Below, one piece after another: positions 46,809-54,271 of a stretch of DNA of 64,000 bases (position 1 is the stretch's first letter; every line of letters starts with the position of its first letter). The stretch is from Lachnospiraceae bacterium (lineage in GTDB: Bacteria > Bacillota > Clostridia > Lachnospirales > Lachnospiraceae): the NCBI GenBank assembly GCA_024687125.1, contig JAILFA010000124.1:1-64000 (forward strand). Reading direction: 5' to 3'. Below the pieces are notes generated by a model. The model made no database searches and was not told the origin of the DNA. It saw only the letters and a program-made list of their open reading frames with translations. Made by a program: the position numbers and the translations under genes.

Positions 46809-48029
46809 TCACATCCTTTGCATGATACCGCCCGGGCAGTCAATGACGATCAGAGGGATCCGGAATTCCTCAGGTGTCATGCCCGCGTGACCCCCCGGCA
46901 TGCTCTGTGCCTCGTAATGGGTGTTAAAGATCGATGTATCGGATACAGCGGCGGCAACATAGTCGCCGATCATCAACTCCAGTTCGGGATGACTTTCACC
47001 CGGTCCGAACAGTCCCAGACGCAGTACTTCCTCCCTTGTAAGAAGCAGGAAATCCTCCCCGAAATGCTGTCTGAATACATCCGGAAAACGCTCCCGATCC
47101 GCTTTTTTCACAAACAGGTTCAGGGTACGGGGTTCCAGGGACGGCAGGCGTTCCAGACATCCGAGAACCTCAGGGTGGTCGAGGATGCAGAGATTCCTGC
47201 TGTCCACGTGGCTGTGGTCGGCTGTGACCATGAGCAGTGTATCGGACAGACCTGCAGCAAACCGTTCTATCCTCTCTTCCAGCAGGGTGACCAGTTCATG
47301 CGTCTGCGGGCTGACCGTTCCCGTCCGGTGCATCGTCGCATCCGGCTCATTCCAATACGCATAGATGAATTTGCAGCCGGGTTCGCTGCACAGATCCTCT
47401 GTACGCTTTAAGATGGCATCCAGATCCCCGGGATAAGGCGGCATGAAGGGCATGAAAAAGAACGCCCGGCCGCCGGTTTCACAGATCCTGTCGACGATCG
47501 TCTGATAGGGAGTATACGCAAAGCCCGCGTGATGATCAGCCGCCGGTTTTCTTTCCGCCAGAGAGTTTTCATCCCAGACAGGTTTTCCGTCTGCGTCTGT
47601 TCCCGCGGGAGCGGCGCCTTCTTTTTCCGTCAGCTGCTCCGAATTGGTGAACACGGTCACGTTTTTATCCAGCTTCGGATAATACATATCCCATCCCAGC
47701 CAGCCATGCTCATTGGGATAGAGGCCGCTCATGACGGATGTGGTCGCAGCGACCGTTGTCGGAGGATATACGGACTCCAGGGAACCGGCAAGGTGCGACC
47801 GGAAGAACCCGTTTCTGTCCAGATGCTTCTCGAGGATCGAAATCCCCATCGCATCCAGCAGAAGAAGGACCACATTTTTGCGCTTCCCGCCAAGATACTG
47901 ATCTGCCAGCGGCAGCGTATCGTGCAGAGGGACTGCTCCGAATCTCGCAAGCACGGAATTCGCCAGATTGACCAGGCAGTTCCGGGAATCGGGCAGATAC
48001 AGTTTTTGCCGTGTTTCCAGTGCATCCAT
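46809..48029 (-). CDS. Alkaline-phosphatase-fold phosphodiesterase/pyrophosphatase-like hydrolase
   Basis: Metal-binding motifs of type I phosphodiesterase/nucleotide pyrophosphatases are visible: Asp in VVLLLLDAMG, the Thr nucleophile region PPTTVAATTSVMSGLYP, YAYWNEPDATMHRTG, VTADHSHVDS and GGHAGMTPEE. No signal peptide, so probably cytoplasmic. Substrate unknown. ATG 48029 has no ribosome binding site, and a good promoter places the transcript start almost on the ATG, suggesting a leaderless message. It converges with the HAD phosphatase with a one-base gap and no terminator between. Confidence 0.88.
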   Translation of the reverse strand: MDALETRQKLYLPDSRNCLVNLANSVLARFGAVPLHDTLPLADQYLGGKRKNVVLLLLDAMGISILEKHLDRNGFFRSHLAGSLESVYPPTTVAATTSVMSGLYPNEHGWLGWDMYYPKLDKNVTVFTNSEQLTEKEGAAPAGTDADGKPVWDENSLAERKPAADHHAGFAYTPYQTIVDRICETGGRAFFFMPFMPPYPGDLDAILKRTEDLCSEPGCKFIYAYWNEPDATMHRTGTVSPQTHELVTLLEERIERFAAGLSDTLLMVTADHSHVDSRNLCILDHPEVLGCLERLPSLEPRTLNLFVKKADRERFPDVFRQHFGEDFLLLTREEVLRLGLFGPGESHPELELMIGDYVAAAVSDTSIFNTHYEAQSMPGGHAGMTPEEFRIPLIVIDCPGGIMQRM

Positions 48030-48037
48030 GATTAATG

Positions 48038-48066
48038 ATTCTAACAGAGCGGACGCACTGATTCAA
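48038..48066 (-). promoter_or_regulatory. Promoter of the phosphodiesterase-like gene (predicted leaderless)
   Basis: TTGAAT (48066-48061), 17 bp, TAGAAT (48043-48038). Only 8 nt separate the -10 from the ATG at 48029. Confidence 0.65.
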
Positions 48067-48101
48067 TGCGGAATCATTTTGGGGAAAATACGGACTCGCA
48101 C

Positions 48102-48128
48102 TAAAGTTCTGCGCAGAAATGCCGAGAT
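48102..48128 (+). promoter_or_regulatory. Sigma-28 (flagellar sigma) type promoter
   Basis: TAAAGTTC (48102-48109), 11 bp, GCCGAGAT (48121-48128), compared with the sigma-28 consensus TAAAGTTT-N11-GCCGATAA. The -35 matches 7 of 8 and spacing is exact; the last three bases of the -10 differ. It would drive the coiled-coil gene at 48186. Confidence 0.5.
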
Positions 48129-48141
48129 AAGAATCGGATGA

Positions 48142-48185
48142 TTGTCCATGGACGGACGAAATGATCAGACCAGGGAGGGTTTATC
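48142..48185 (+). promoter_or_regulatory. Leader element A with GTCCATGGAC palindrome
   Basis: TTGTCCATGGACGGACG, then CAGACCAGGGAGGGTTTATC directly before the ATG. The same element, inverted, precedes the DUF6033-like gene at 50111-50145. It includes a perfect 10-bp palindrome and the ribosome binding site GGGAGGG. Confidence 0.7.
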
Positions 48186-49262
48186 ATGAGCATATCTGCC
48201 ATATCCTTGTCAGGCGGGAATCCGTGGAGTTTCTACGGATCCGGCGCCGCCGTCAAAGCACAGGGAGCATTCGATGCTTCGACCTGTGAAACCGCATCCG
48301 ATGAGCAGTCCCAGCCCAGATCCATTTCGCAGAGAAAAGAACTCCTTGACCAGCTCCGGCAACTGCGGGAGGAAAAGCAGCAGGAAAAGACAAACCCTTT
48401 TGCCGTGACCACAGAGGACATGGTCTCCTCTCTGTTTGGGGAGACAAAAGCAGAGGACAAGGAGGAGCCCAAAGAGAACACCTCCGTGAACTACAACTTC
48501 CGTTCCGTCACCAGTAAGATCCAGCAGGCAAAGACATCGGCGAGCGCCGGGCAGGCGGTCCTGTCGGCCAAGCGCAAGATCCAGGAGCTCAAGCGCAAAC
48601 TCGCGAACAGTGATGCCGATCCCGACGAAATCACCTTTGCCTTGAACCACGCTAAACGGATCGAGCGGGTCGCCAGGAAAAAGCAGCACCACCTGGAAAT
48701 GGAGGAACAGATCATCCGCACGCAGAAACGCGATGAGCGACTGGATAAGACAGCGGAGGCCGCCGAAACGATCGTCATGTCGCAGCGCGACCAGCTGGAA
48801 GACAAACTGACGGACAAACAGAATGCGTTTGACGAAAAGCAGACAGTCATGTTCGTACAGGCAATGGAAAAGCTTAAGGAATCACAGTCCGAGATCACGG
48901 ATGACATGATCGCCTCCGTGGATGAGATGATCGAAAGCCTGACGGAAAAAGAACAGGAAATGCTCTCGGAAATGGCCGAGACGCTTGAAGACATGGAAAT
49001 CCTGGATCCGCATATGAGCGAGGAGGATCTGAAAGAGCTGAGAACAAAGCATCGGAACGCGGAGAACAAGGAGATCGTCAAAGCGGACGCCGACTACTGG
49101 AAGAGCATGATGAAACATAATGCTGAGAAAGCAGCCGCTGTATCGATGAACGGCAGCTCCTCCGGTTTTACCATGCCGTCGTTCTTTGTCGGGATCGGCA
49201 TTGCCGGCGCTTCGCCCTCAGCCGCCGATCTGGTGATGTCCTCCTTTGATGCCCAGGTCTGA
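48186..49262 (+). CDS. Uncharacterised charged coiled-coil protein
   Basis: Not recognised as a named family. It starts MSISAISLSGGNPWSFYGSG, has no signal peptide, and is about two thirds predicted helix and coiled coil (KRKIQELKRKLANSDADPDE, MEEQIIRTQKRDERLDKT, EMIESLTEKEQEMLSEM). It ends with a Gly/Ser-rich hydrophobic tail (FFVGIGIAGASPSAADLVMSSF). ATG 48186 follows GGGAGGG. A sigma-28-like promoter suggests coexpression with late flagellar genes. It converges with the DUF6033-like gene, which shares its leader sequence, so the two probably act together or under one control. Confidence 0.75.
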   Translation: MSISAISLSGGNPWSFYGSGAAVKAQGAFDASTCETASDEQSQPRSISQRKELLDQLRQLREEKQQEKTNPFAVTTEDMVSSLFGETKAEDKEEPKENTSVNYNFRSVTSKIQQAKTSASAGQAVLSAKRKIQELKRKLANSDADPDEITFALNHAKRIERVARKKQHHLEMEEQIIRTQKRDERLDKTAEAAETIVMSQRDQLEDKLTDKQNAFDEKQTVMFVQAMEKLKESQSEITDDMIASVDEMIESLTEKEQEMLSEMAETLEDMEILDPHMSEEDLKELRTKHRNAENKEIVKADADYWKSMMKHNAEKAAAVSMNGSSSGFTMPSFFVGIGIAGASPSAADLVMSSFDAQV

Positions 49263-49285
49263 TGATGAGAGATCTCAGGGTCAGA

Positions 49286-50110
49286 TCAGGCCCTGAAATC
49301 AATGCTTGAACCGACCAGCTGCTCCTCGGGCGTCCGGACGCTGTCGCTTCTGCGGGCCATGGCCCAGTCCTCCATCATGCGGATCAGTTCTTCGACGCTG
49401 TCAGCCTGCAGAAGTTCATAATCACCGTCTTCGCCCCAGTCATCATCCGTGAAGTCCTCGATGTTTTTCTTGTCACGGGCCTCCTCGGCCTCTTTCTTTT
49501 CTGCCCGTTTTTCTGCGCGTTTCTCTTCAAGTTCTTTCTTTTCGGCCTTTTTGACGGCTTTCTTCTCCGCTTCCTTCTTCTCGGCCCGTCTTGTGGCAAC
49601 GCGTTCCCTCTGAGCGGTCATGCTCTTGTCCATGACGGCAAAGAAGGATGCCGTACCGTTGTCGTTGACCTGCATGCCGACTGTTTTAGCGCCTGGGGTC
49701 TTCATCAGCGCTTCCTGCAGCTGCGGCATCTTGTTCTGCGCCTGCGAGATGAGCCCCTCATACTTGTTCCGGTAGGCTTCATCCGCAGCCATCCGTTCGA
49801 TCTTGTCCTCGTCGATCAGAACGACCATCGTGTTTTTGTTGCCGTAGCTCCCCGCCTGCTGTTTGGCGATCTCCTTCATATCTCTGGAGACCAGCACGAA
49901 GTCCATATCTGCGTATTTCTTTTTCAGTTCGTCGTAGTATTTCTTTCCTTCTTCGGACAGCTCCGGCTTGCCGACAGTCTTTCCGAACCCCTCGGTGATC
50001 CCGGTCTTTGCCGCGCCGACGGTCTTGTCCGCAGCCTGTGCGGATGCGGCTTTCCATGCTTCTGAAACAGTGGAAACACTTCCTGATACAGAACCTGAAT
50101 ATGTGCTCAT
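49286..50110 (-). CDS. DUF6033-like protein with charged coiled-coil C-terminus
   Basis: The start is ATG 50110, after GGGAGGG; the track's 50149 lies in the leader. The N-terminus is Ser/Ala-rich (MSTYSGSVSGSVSTVSEAW). The middle (ELSEEGKKYYDELKKKYADMDFVLVS, VVLIDEDKIERMAADEAYRNKY) resembles DUF6033 proteins of Lachnospiraceae; this is from memory. The region at about 160-225 is Lys/Glu/Ala-rich coil, and the end is acidic then ELIRMMEDWAMARR. Function unknown. It converges with the coiled-coil gene at 48186, 23 bp between stops. Confidence 0.75.
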   Translation of the reverse strand: MSTYSGSVSGSVSTVSEAWKAASAQAADKTVGAAKTGITEGFGKTVGKPELSEEGKKYYDELKKKYADMDFVLVSRDMKEIAKQQAGSYGNKNTMVVLIDEDKIERMAADEAYRNKYEGLISQAQNKMPQLQEALMKTPGAKTVGMQVNDNGTASFFAVMDKSMTAQRERVATRRAEKKEAEKKAVKKAEKKELEEKRAEKRAEKKEAEEARDKKNIEDFTDDDWGEDGDYELLQADSVEELIRMMEDWAMARRSDSVRTPEEQLVGSSIDFRA

Positions 50111-50145
50111 AGAAACCCTCCCTGGCTGAAAACGTCTGTCCATGG
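50111..50145 (-). promoter_or_regulatory. Leader element B with GTCCATGGAC palindrome
   Basis: Minus strand reads GTCCATGGACAGACGTTTT then CAGCCAGGGAGGGTTTCT before the ATG. It matches leader element A over most of its length, with 3 bases missing between palindrome and CAG. A sigma-28-like GACGATAT lies further upstream at 50172-50165, but its -35 partner is poor. Confidence 0.65.
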
Positions 50146-50220
50146 ACATAATTATTCAAAATGTATATCGTCAGAAAAATCCGATACCATTAGGGCTGGT
50201 GCGGGAGAATCCGACATACA

Positions 50221-50247
50221 AAAAGCCCCGTCTGTACGGGGCTTTTC
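50221..50247 (-). terminator. Intrinsic terminator after tRNA-Thr
   Basis: AAAAGCCCCGT pairs with ACGGGGCTTTT over 11 bp with a 4-nt loop, and on the minus strand ends in a T run. It starts a few bases after the tRNA 3' end. Confidence 0.85.
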
Positions 50248-50251
50248 GGAA

Positions 50252-50323
50252 GCTGGAGACGAGACTTGAACTCGTGACCTACTGATTACGAATCAGTTGC
50301 GCTACCGACTGCGCTACTCCAGC
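50252..50323 (-). tRNA. tRNA-Thr (anticodon CGU)
   Basis: Acceptor GCTGGAG/CTCCAGC, D arm GCGCAGTCGGTAGCGC, anticodon stem ACTGA/TCAGT around loop TTCGTAA (anticodon CGT), and T arm GAGTTCAAGTCTC. CCA is not encoded. A promoter, a leader hairpin and a terminator frame it as a single-gene unit. It reads ACG codons. Confidence 0.95.
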
Positions 50324-50355
50324 GTTTTGACCGCGCCGATCACGGCGCGATCAAT

Positions 50356-50384
50356 ATTATATTTCATTTCAGGTGATTATGCAA
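50356..50384 (-). promoter_or_regulatory. Promoter of tRNA-Thr
   Basis: TTGCAT (50384-50379), 17 bp, TATAAT (50361-50356). Between it and the tRNA is a GC-rich hairpin CGCGCC-GTGATC-GGCGCG in the 5' leader. Confidence 0.75.
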
Positions 50385-50409
50385 GCACTTTCCGTTTGCC
50401 GCTTCCACT

Positions 50410-52923
50410 CTATTTCCCGGCATCCTTTTTGGCGGTCTTTTTTACAGAAGCTGCCTTTTTGGCGGGTGCCTTCTTTGCCGCAGGCTTTTTGGCGCTCTCC
50501 TTTTTGGCTGCCGAACTTTTCTCTGCCTTCGCAGCGGAAGCTTCACCCATGATCTTGCGGACACGCTCCTCTTCGATCTTCCGGTACTTCTCCTCGATCG
50601 CCTTTTCCTGCTCGGCAAGCTCGCGCTCGTAACGGTTCTTCAGTTCCTGAAGCAGTTCCTCCTGCTCCATCTCTTTCTTTTTCTTGAGCTGTGCCATCTT
50701 CTCCGCCCGCTCTTCTTCCTTGCGGATCTCGTCCTGCTCCTTGATCGCGCGGATCTTTTTCTCCTGCTCCGTATACGGCGTGTAGTTGAAGATCGCCAGA
50801 GAAAGAGGCGCGGTCTTTACTTCGATGCTGTACAGCCTGCCGTCACCGGCGCGGCGCTTAGCCTCGATCGCCTGACGGTTGATCGTGCCCTTGCCGCCGA
50901 ACTTCCTGTCATCGGTATTGAAGATCTCCTTGTATTTTCCGTCATTCGGAACACCGACCGTAAAGCTCTGCGGGATACCGGCAAAGTTTGCAACGACCAC
51001 CAGGAACTGGTCCTCGCCCTTTGCCTTTCGCAGGAACGACAGCATGCACGCATCGCTGGCCATGCAGTTGATCCATTCAAATCCGTCCTCGCAGCGGTCA
51101 AGTTCATGAAGAGCAGGTTCTTTTTCATAGAGTCTGTTCAGCGCGGCGATCATCTCCGCGAAGCCTTCCCTGCCTTCTCCGAGGACCTCGGCAGCACCTG
51201 CATGAAGGAGCTTCCCGCCGGGATGTGTATACATATAGGCGACCGCCTGCCTGACACCGGCCATCTTCGCCTCATCTTCTCCCGGAAGGCGCTCAAAGAG
51301 AGTCCTGACGCCGCCGGACAATGCGTCCTTGCTGAGCGCCAGCACAAACCGCTCCGTGTAGCAATACAGAAGGCTGAAGGTCAGTTCATTATGCGCACCG
51401 GAACGATGGATCGGATCGTAATCCAGATACTTGAGGAAATCATCCGACCATCCGTTGTTGATCTTGTAGGTAAACCCAAGACCGCCTTCATCGACGGGAG
51501 ATGTCACCTGCGGATAACAGGCGCTCTCGCGCGCGATCGTCACGATCCCGGGATCTCTCTTTCTGCAGATCTCCGTAAACTGCCGGAAGAACTCCAGCGC
51601 TTCAAGATTCTCGTTGCCGCCGTAGACATTGGGCTGCCAGGATCCGGGAGCACGGTCATAATCCAGGTAGATCGCCTTGGCGATATCCGGCAGGCGGAAA
51701 CCGTCCACATGGAAACGATCCATCCAGTACACCGCATTGGAAAGCAGGAAGCTCACGACCGGGCCGCGGCCGTAATCGAAAAGCCTGTAGCCCGTATAGG
51801 GCTGAATGCCCTTCTCCCCGCCGTATTCATAGAGCGGCTCACCTGTATAACCCGCCATACCGCAGTCAAATTCGGGAAAAGTGACCGGCGCCCAGTCAAG
51901 CAGCACCCGTACCCCGGCAGCATGCAGGGCATTGACAAGATACTGGAGTTCCGACGCATCTCCGCCTGTTCCGGCAACCGCAAAGTATCCGGTGATCTCA
52001 TAGGGGTTCATCACGTGATGTTCCATGATCGGAAGAAGGACCACGGACTGATAGCCGCATTTCTTCACATAATCCAGGATATCCTCGGCGATCTCGCGAT
52101 AGGTGACGCGTTCTCTCGTCTTTTTGGTATCACTCCGAAAGGCGGCGAAATCCTCGATATAGATCTCGCCCGCGGAGATCGGCCTGTCAGCCGTTCTGGA
52201 GCGCCTGCGCTCCTGAAGGAACGCCTCGTCAGTCCAGGCAAAGGTATCCTCGGCGACGACCACGGAAATATCCGCATGGGTATCTCTGGCACGGAAAGCA
52301 TACGGATCCGGTTTCTTGAACAGGATCCCCTGACGGGTCTTGATCTCGAACTGATACTCGTCCCCGGCTTCGACACCGGGCACAAAGACCTCGAAAATGC
52401 CGCTCTTCTCAATCTGCTTCATCTGATGAAGGCGGCCGTCCCAGTTGTTAAAAGTGCCGACGACACTGACTCTGGCGACATCCGGAGCCCATACGGCGAA
52501 TTCACAGCCCCTGACACCGTCCCGGGTCATCATATGCGCTCCGAGCTTTTCAAAGATGTAATAGTGCAGTCCGTTGCCGAAGCGGATCGTATCCTCCCGC
52601 GTGATCAGCGGTGCGAACACATAAGGATCCGCGACCGTCTTCTTTTCGCCGTCCTCATAGGTGACCTCATAAAGGTATTCCTGCTTATCCCTGTGCGGGA
52701 TCAGGACAGCGAAGAATCCGGATTCATCCGCCATCTCCATCGGAATACCCGATTTGCCTTTGATCTTGACAGCAACACCGGCAGCTCCCGGGAAGAACGC
52801 CTGGATGAGATCGCTGCCGCCGACCTTGTGCGAACCGAGGATCCGGTGCGGGTCATCCCCGTCGGAATAGATGATCTCCTCGATCTCCGGCCAGTTCATC
52901 AGCTTATAAAGTTTGTTGTTCAT
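50410..52923 (-). CDS. Catalytically degenerate glycogen branching enzyme homologue with coiled-coil and histone-H1-like tail
   Basis: The first 715 residues align by eye with GlgB: N-terminal CBM48 modules (HRILGSHKVGG, FAVWAPDVARVSVVGTFNNWDGR), the GH13 barrel (GNENLEALEFFRQF, HNELTFSLLYCYTE) and a C-terminal beta domain. The active-site motifs are lost. DGLRVDAV is DGFRLPDI (nucleophile Asp to Pro), IAEEST is IARESA (Glu to Arg), LSHDEVVHG is LSKDALSGG and the region I His is Thr. A charged coiled coil (about 718-796) and a Lys/Ala/Pro tail (AAKKESAKKPAAKKAPAKK) follow. It overlaps the DUF1015 gene by ATGA. Likely a glucan-binding or scaffold pseudoenzyme; the tail could bind nucleic acid or polyanions. 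Not a working branching enzyme. Confidence 0.88.
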   Translation of the reverse strand: MNNKLYKLMNWPEIEEIIYSDGDDPHRILGSHKVGGSDLIQAFFPGAAGVAVKIKGKSGIPMEMADESGFFAVLIPHRDKQEYLYEVTYEDGEKKTVADPYVFAPLITREDTIRFGNGLHYYIFEKLGAHMMTRDGVRGCEFAVWAPDVARVSVVGTFNNWDGRLHQMKQIEKSGIFEVFVPGVEAGDEYQFEIKTRQGILFKKPDPYAFRARDTHADISVVVAEDTFAWTDEAFLQERRRSRTADRPISAGEIYIEDFAAFRSDTKKTRERVTYREIAEDILDYVKKCGYQSVVLLPIMEHHVMNPYEITGYFAVAGTGGDASELQYLVNALHAAGVRVLLDWAPVTFPEFDCGMAGYTGEPLYEYGGEKGIQPYTGYRLFDYGRGPVVSFLLSNAVYWMDRFHVDGFRLPDIAKAIYLDYDRAPGSWQPNVYGGNENLEALEFFRQFTEICRKRDPGIVTIARESACYPQVTSPVDEGGLGFTYKINNGWSDDFLKYLDYDPIHRSGAHNELTFSLLYCYTERFVLALSKDALSGGVRTLFERLPGEDEAKMAGVRQAVAYMYTHPGGKLLHAGAAEVLGEGREGFAEMIAALNRLYEKEPALHELDRCEDGFEWINCMASDACMLSFLRKAKGEDQFLVVVANFAGIPQSFTVGVPNDGKYKEIFNTDDRKFGGKGTINRQAIEAKRRAGDGRLYSIEVKTAPLSLAIFNYTPYTEQEKKIRAIKEQDEIRKEEERAEKMAQLKKKKEMEQEELLQELKNRYERELAEQEKAIEEKYRKIEEERVRKIMGEASAAKAEKSSAAKKESAKKPAAKKAPAKKAASVKKTAKKDAGK

Positions 52924-54161
52924 AGGCCCTCCCCCGTGATATCATGGATAAACAGTCCGCTGAGCAGTTTCGGTTCAAACCAGGTAGATTTCGGCGGCAT
53001 CAGACGCCCTTCGTCCGCCACGGCAAAAAGCTCCTGCAAAGAAGTCGGGTGCATGGAAAACGCGATCTGCATATCCTCCCGGCAGCGTCTTTCCAGTTCG
53101 CCGAGTCCCCGGATCCCGCCGACAAAATCGATCCTCTTATCTGTCTTGGGATCGCTGATCCCAAGCAGCGGCTCCAGCACCTCGCGCTGCAGCAAAGCGA
53201 CATCCAGCCCCTCCACGGCGTCATCGACCCGCTTTTCCTCTCTGGCGGTAAGACGATACCATCTGCCCCCAAGGAACATGCCAAAGACGCCCTTCATCTC
53301 CGGTGATACCGCACTCTCCGATCCTTCGACGGTAAAGATCCCCCGGAGAGCCTCCAGAAACTCCTCCGGTGTCCGGCCGTTCAGATCCCGCACCACACGA
53401 TTATAATCGAGGATCCTGAGCTCATCCTCCGGGAAAAGCACGGCCAGGAAATGATCGCCGGGAACGGGCGCCCCGCCGGCAGCCTCCCTGCGCATCCTGC
53501 CGACACGCACCGCTGAAGCACAGCGATGATGACCGTCAGCGATATAGATCGCATCCATCGCCTGAAAGACTTTGCGGATCCGATCGATGTCAGACGATTC
53601 ATTGATAATAAATATTCGATTTTCCGTTCCATCATGAGAGGTGAACGAATAAACAGGCTCGACAGCACGCCATTTCTCGACAATCGCCGAGATCTCAGCC
53701 TGTCTGCGGAAGCACAGAAAGATCGGTCCTGTCTGCGCATCACAGGCATCCACGTGGCGCACGCGGTCCTCCTCCTTGTCGCTCCGCGTATTCTCATGCT
53801 TCTTGATCACACCCGACAGATAGTCATCGATCGATGAGCAGGCGACAATTCCGGTCTGCACATGACCACGGAAAGTCTGCTCGTAAAGATAGTACGCAGG
53901 CCTGTCCTCGCGGATAAAACGCCCGTTTTCTATGCTCTGCCACAGCAGATCATGCGCTTTTGCGTACACCTCCGGCGCATACATGTCATGATCCGGCGGA
54001 AACTGTGTCTCCGGCCGGTCGATCGCAAGAAAAGAGCCGGGGTGCTCCTCCACAAAGCGCCTCGCCTCTTCTCTGTCAAATACATCGTAAGGAAGTGCGG
54101 CGATCTCCTGTGCAAGATCCGCACGGGGTCTTATCGCCGAAAAAGGAATGATATCCGCCAA
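52920..54161 (-). CDS. DUF1015 family protein
   Basis: A conserved bacterial family of unknown biochemical function, often near serA/serC, as here. Motifs: ADIIPFSAIRPR near the start, LPYDVFDREEARRF, HPGSFLAIDRPE, YIADGHHRCASAV and KSTWFEPKLLSGLFIHDI at the end. The start is TTG 54161, 8 nt after AAAGGAG. The extra 25 residues in the track come from a leader hairpin region. The last codons overlap the branching-enzyme homologue, so the two are made together. Full length at 413 residues. Confidence 0.88.
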   Translation of the reverse strand: MADIIPFSAIRPRADLAQEIAALPYDVFDREEARRFVEEHPGSFLAIDRPETQFPPDHDMYAPEVYAKAHDLLWQSIENGRFIREDRPAYYLYEQTFRGHVQTGIVACSSIDDYLSGVIKKHENTRSDKEEDRVRHVDACDAQTGPIFLCFRRQAEISAIVEKWRAVEPVYSFTSHDGTENRIFIINESSDIDRIRKVFQAMDAIYIADGHHRCASAVRVGRMRREAAGGAPVPGDHFLAVLFPEDELRILDYNRVVRDLNGRTPEEFLEALRGIFTVEGSESAVSPEMKGVFGMFLGGRWYRLTAREEKRVDDAVEGLDVALLQREVLEPLLGISDPKTDKRIDFVGGIRGLGELERRCREDMQIAFSMHPTSLQELFAVADEGRLMPPKSTWFEPKLLSGLFIHDITGEGL

Positions 54162-54185
54162 AACAGCCTCTCCTTTGCAGTAAAA

Positions 54186-54225
54186 TACGCAGGTAAACAG
54201 CTCTTTCTTCCTGTCTACCTGCGTA
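54186..54225 (-). promoter_or_regulatory. Leader hairpin of the DUF1015 operon
   Basis: TACGCAGGTA and TACCTGCGTA pair over 10 bp, followed inward by one mismatch and ACAG/CTGT, with a 10-nt loop. The expected transcript start falls within the upstream arm, so the message would begin almost directly with a hairpin. Confidence 0.65.
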
Positions 54226-54252
54226 TTATACCACAAATCAAAATGCCTGCAA
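54225..54252 (-). promoter_or_regulatory. Promoter of the DUF1015 operon
   Basis: TTGCAG (54252-54247), 16 bp, TATAAT (54230-54225) with TGG extended -10, in the gap after serA. Confidence 0.7.
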
Positions 54253-54271
54253 AAGAAATGGGGATTTTTCT

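Noticed and set aside
49274-49296. Terminator between the two convergent genes at 49.27 kb
   Set aside because: TCAGGG/CCCTGA can pair, but the stem is short, has no T-run and overlaps a coding end.
51106-53406. 766-residue plus-strand ORF
   Set aside because: Antisense to the GlgB homologue and DUF1015 genes, which have family motifs and ribosome binding sites.
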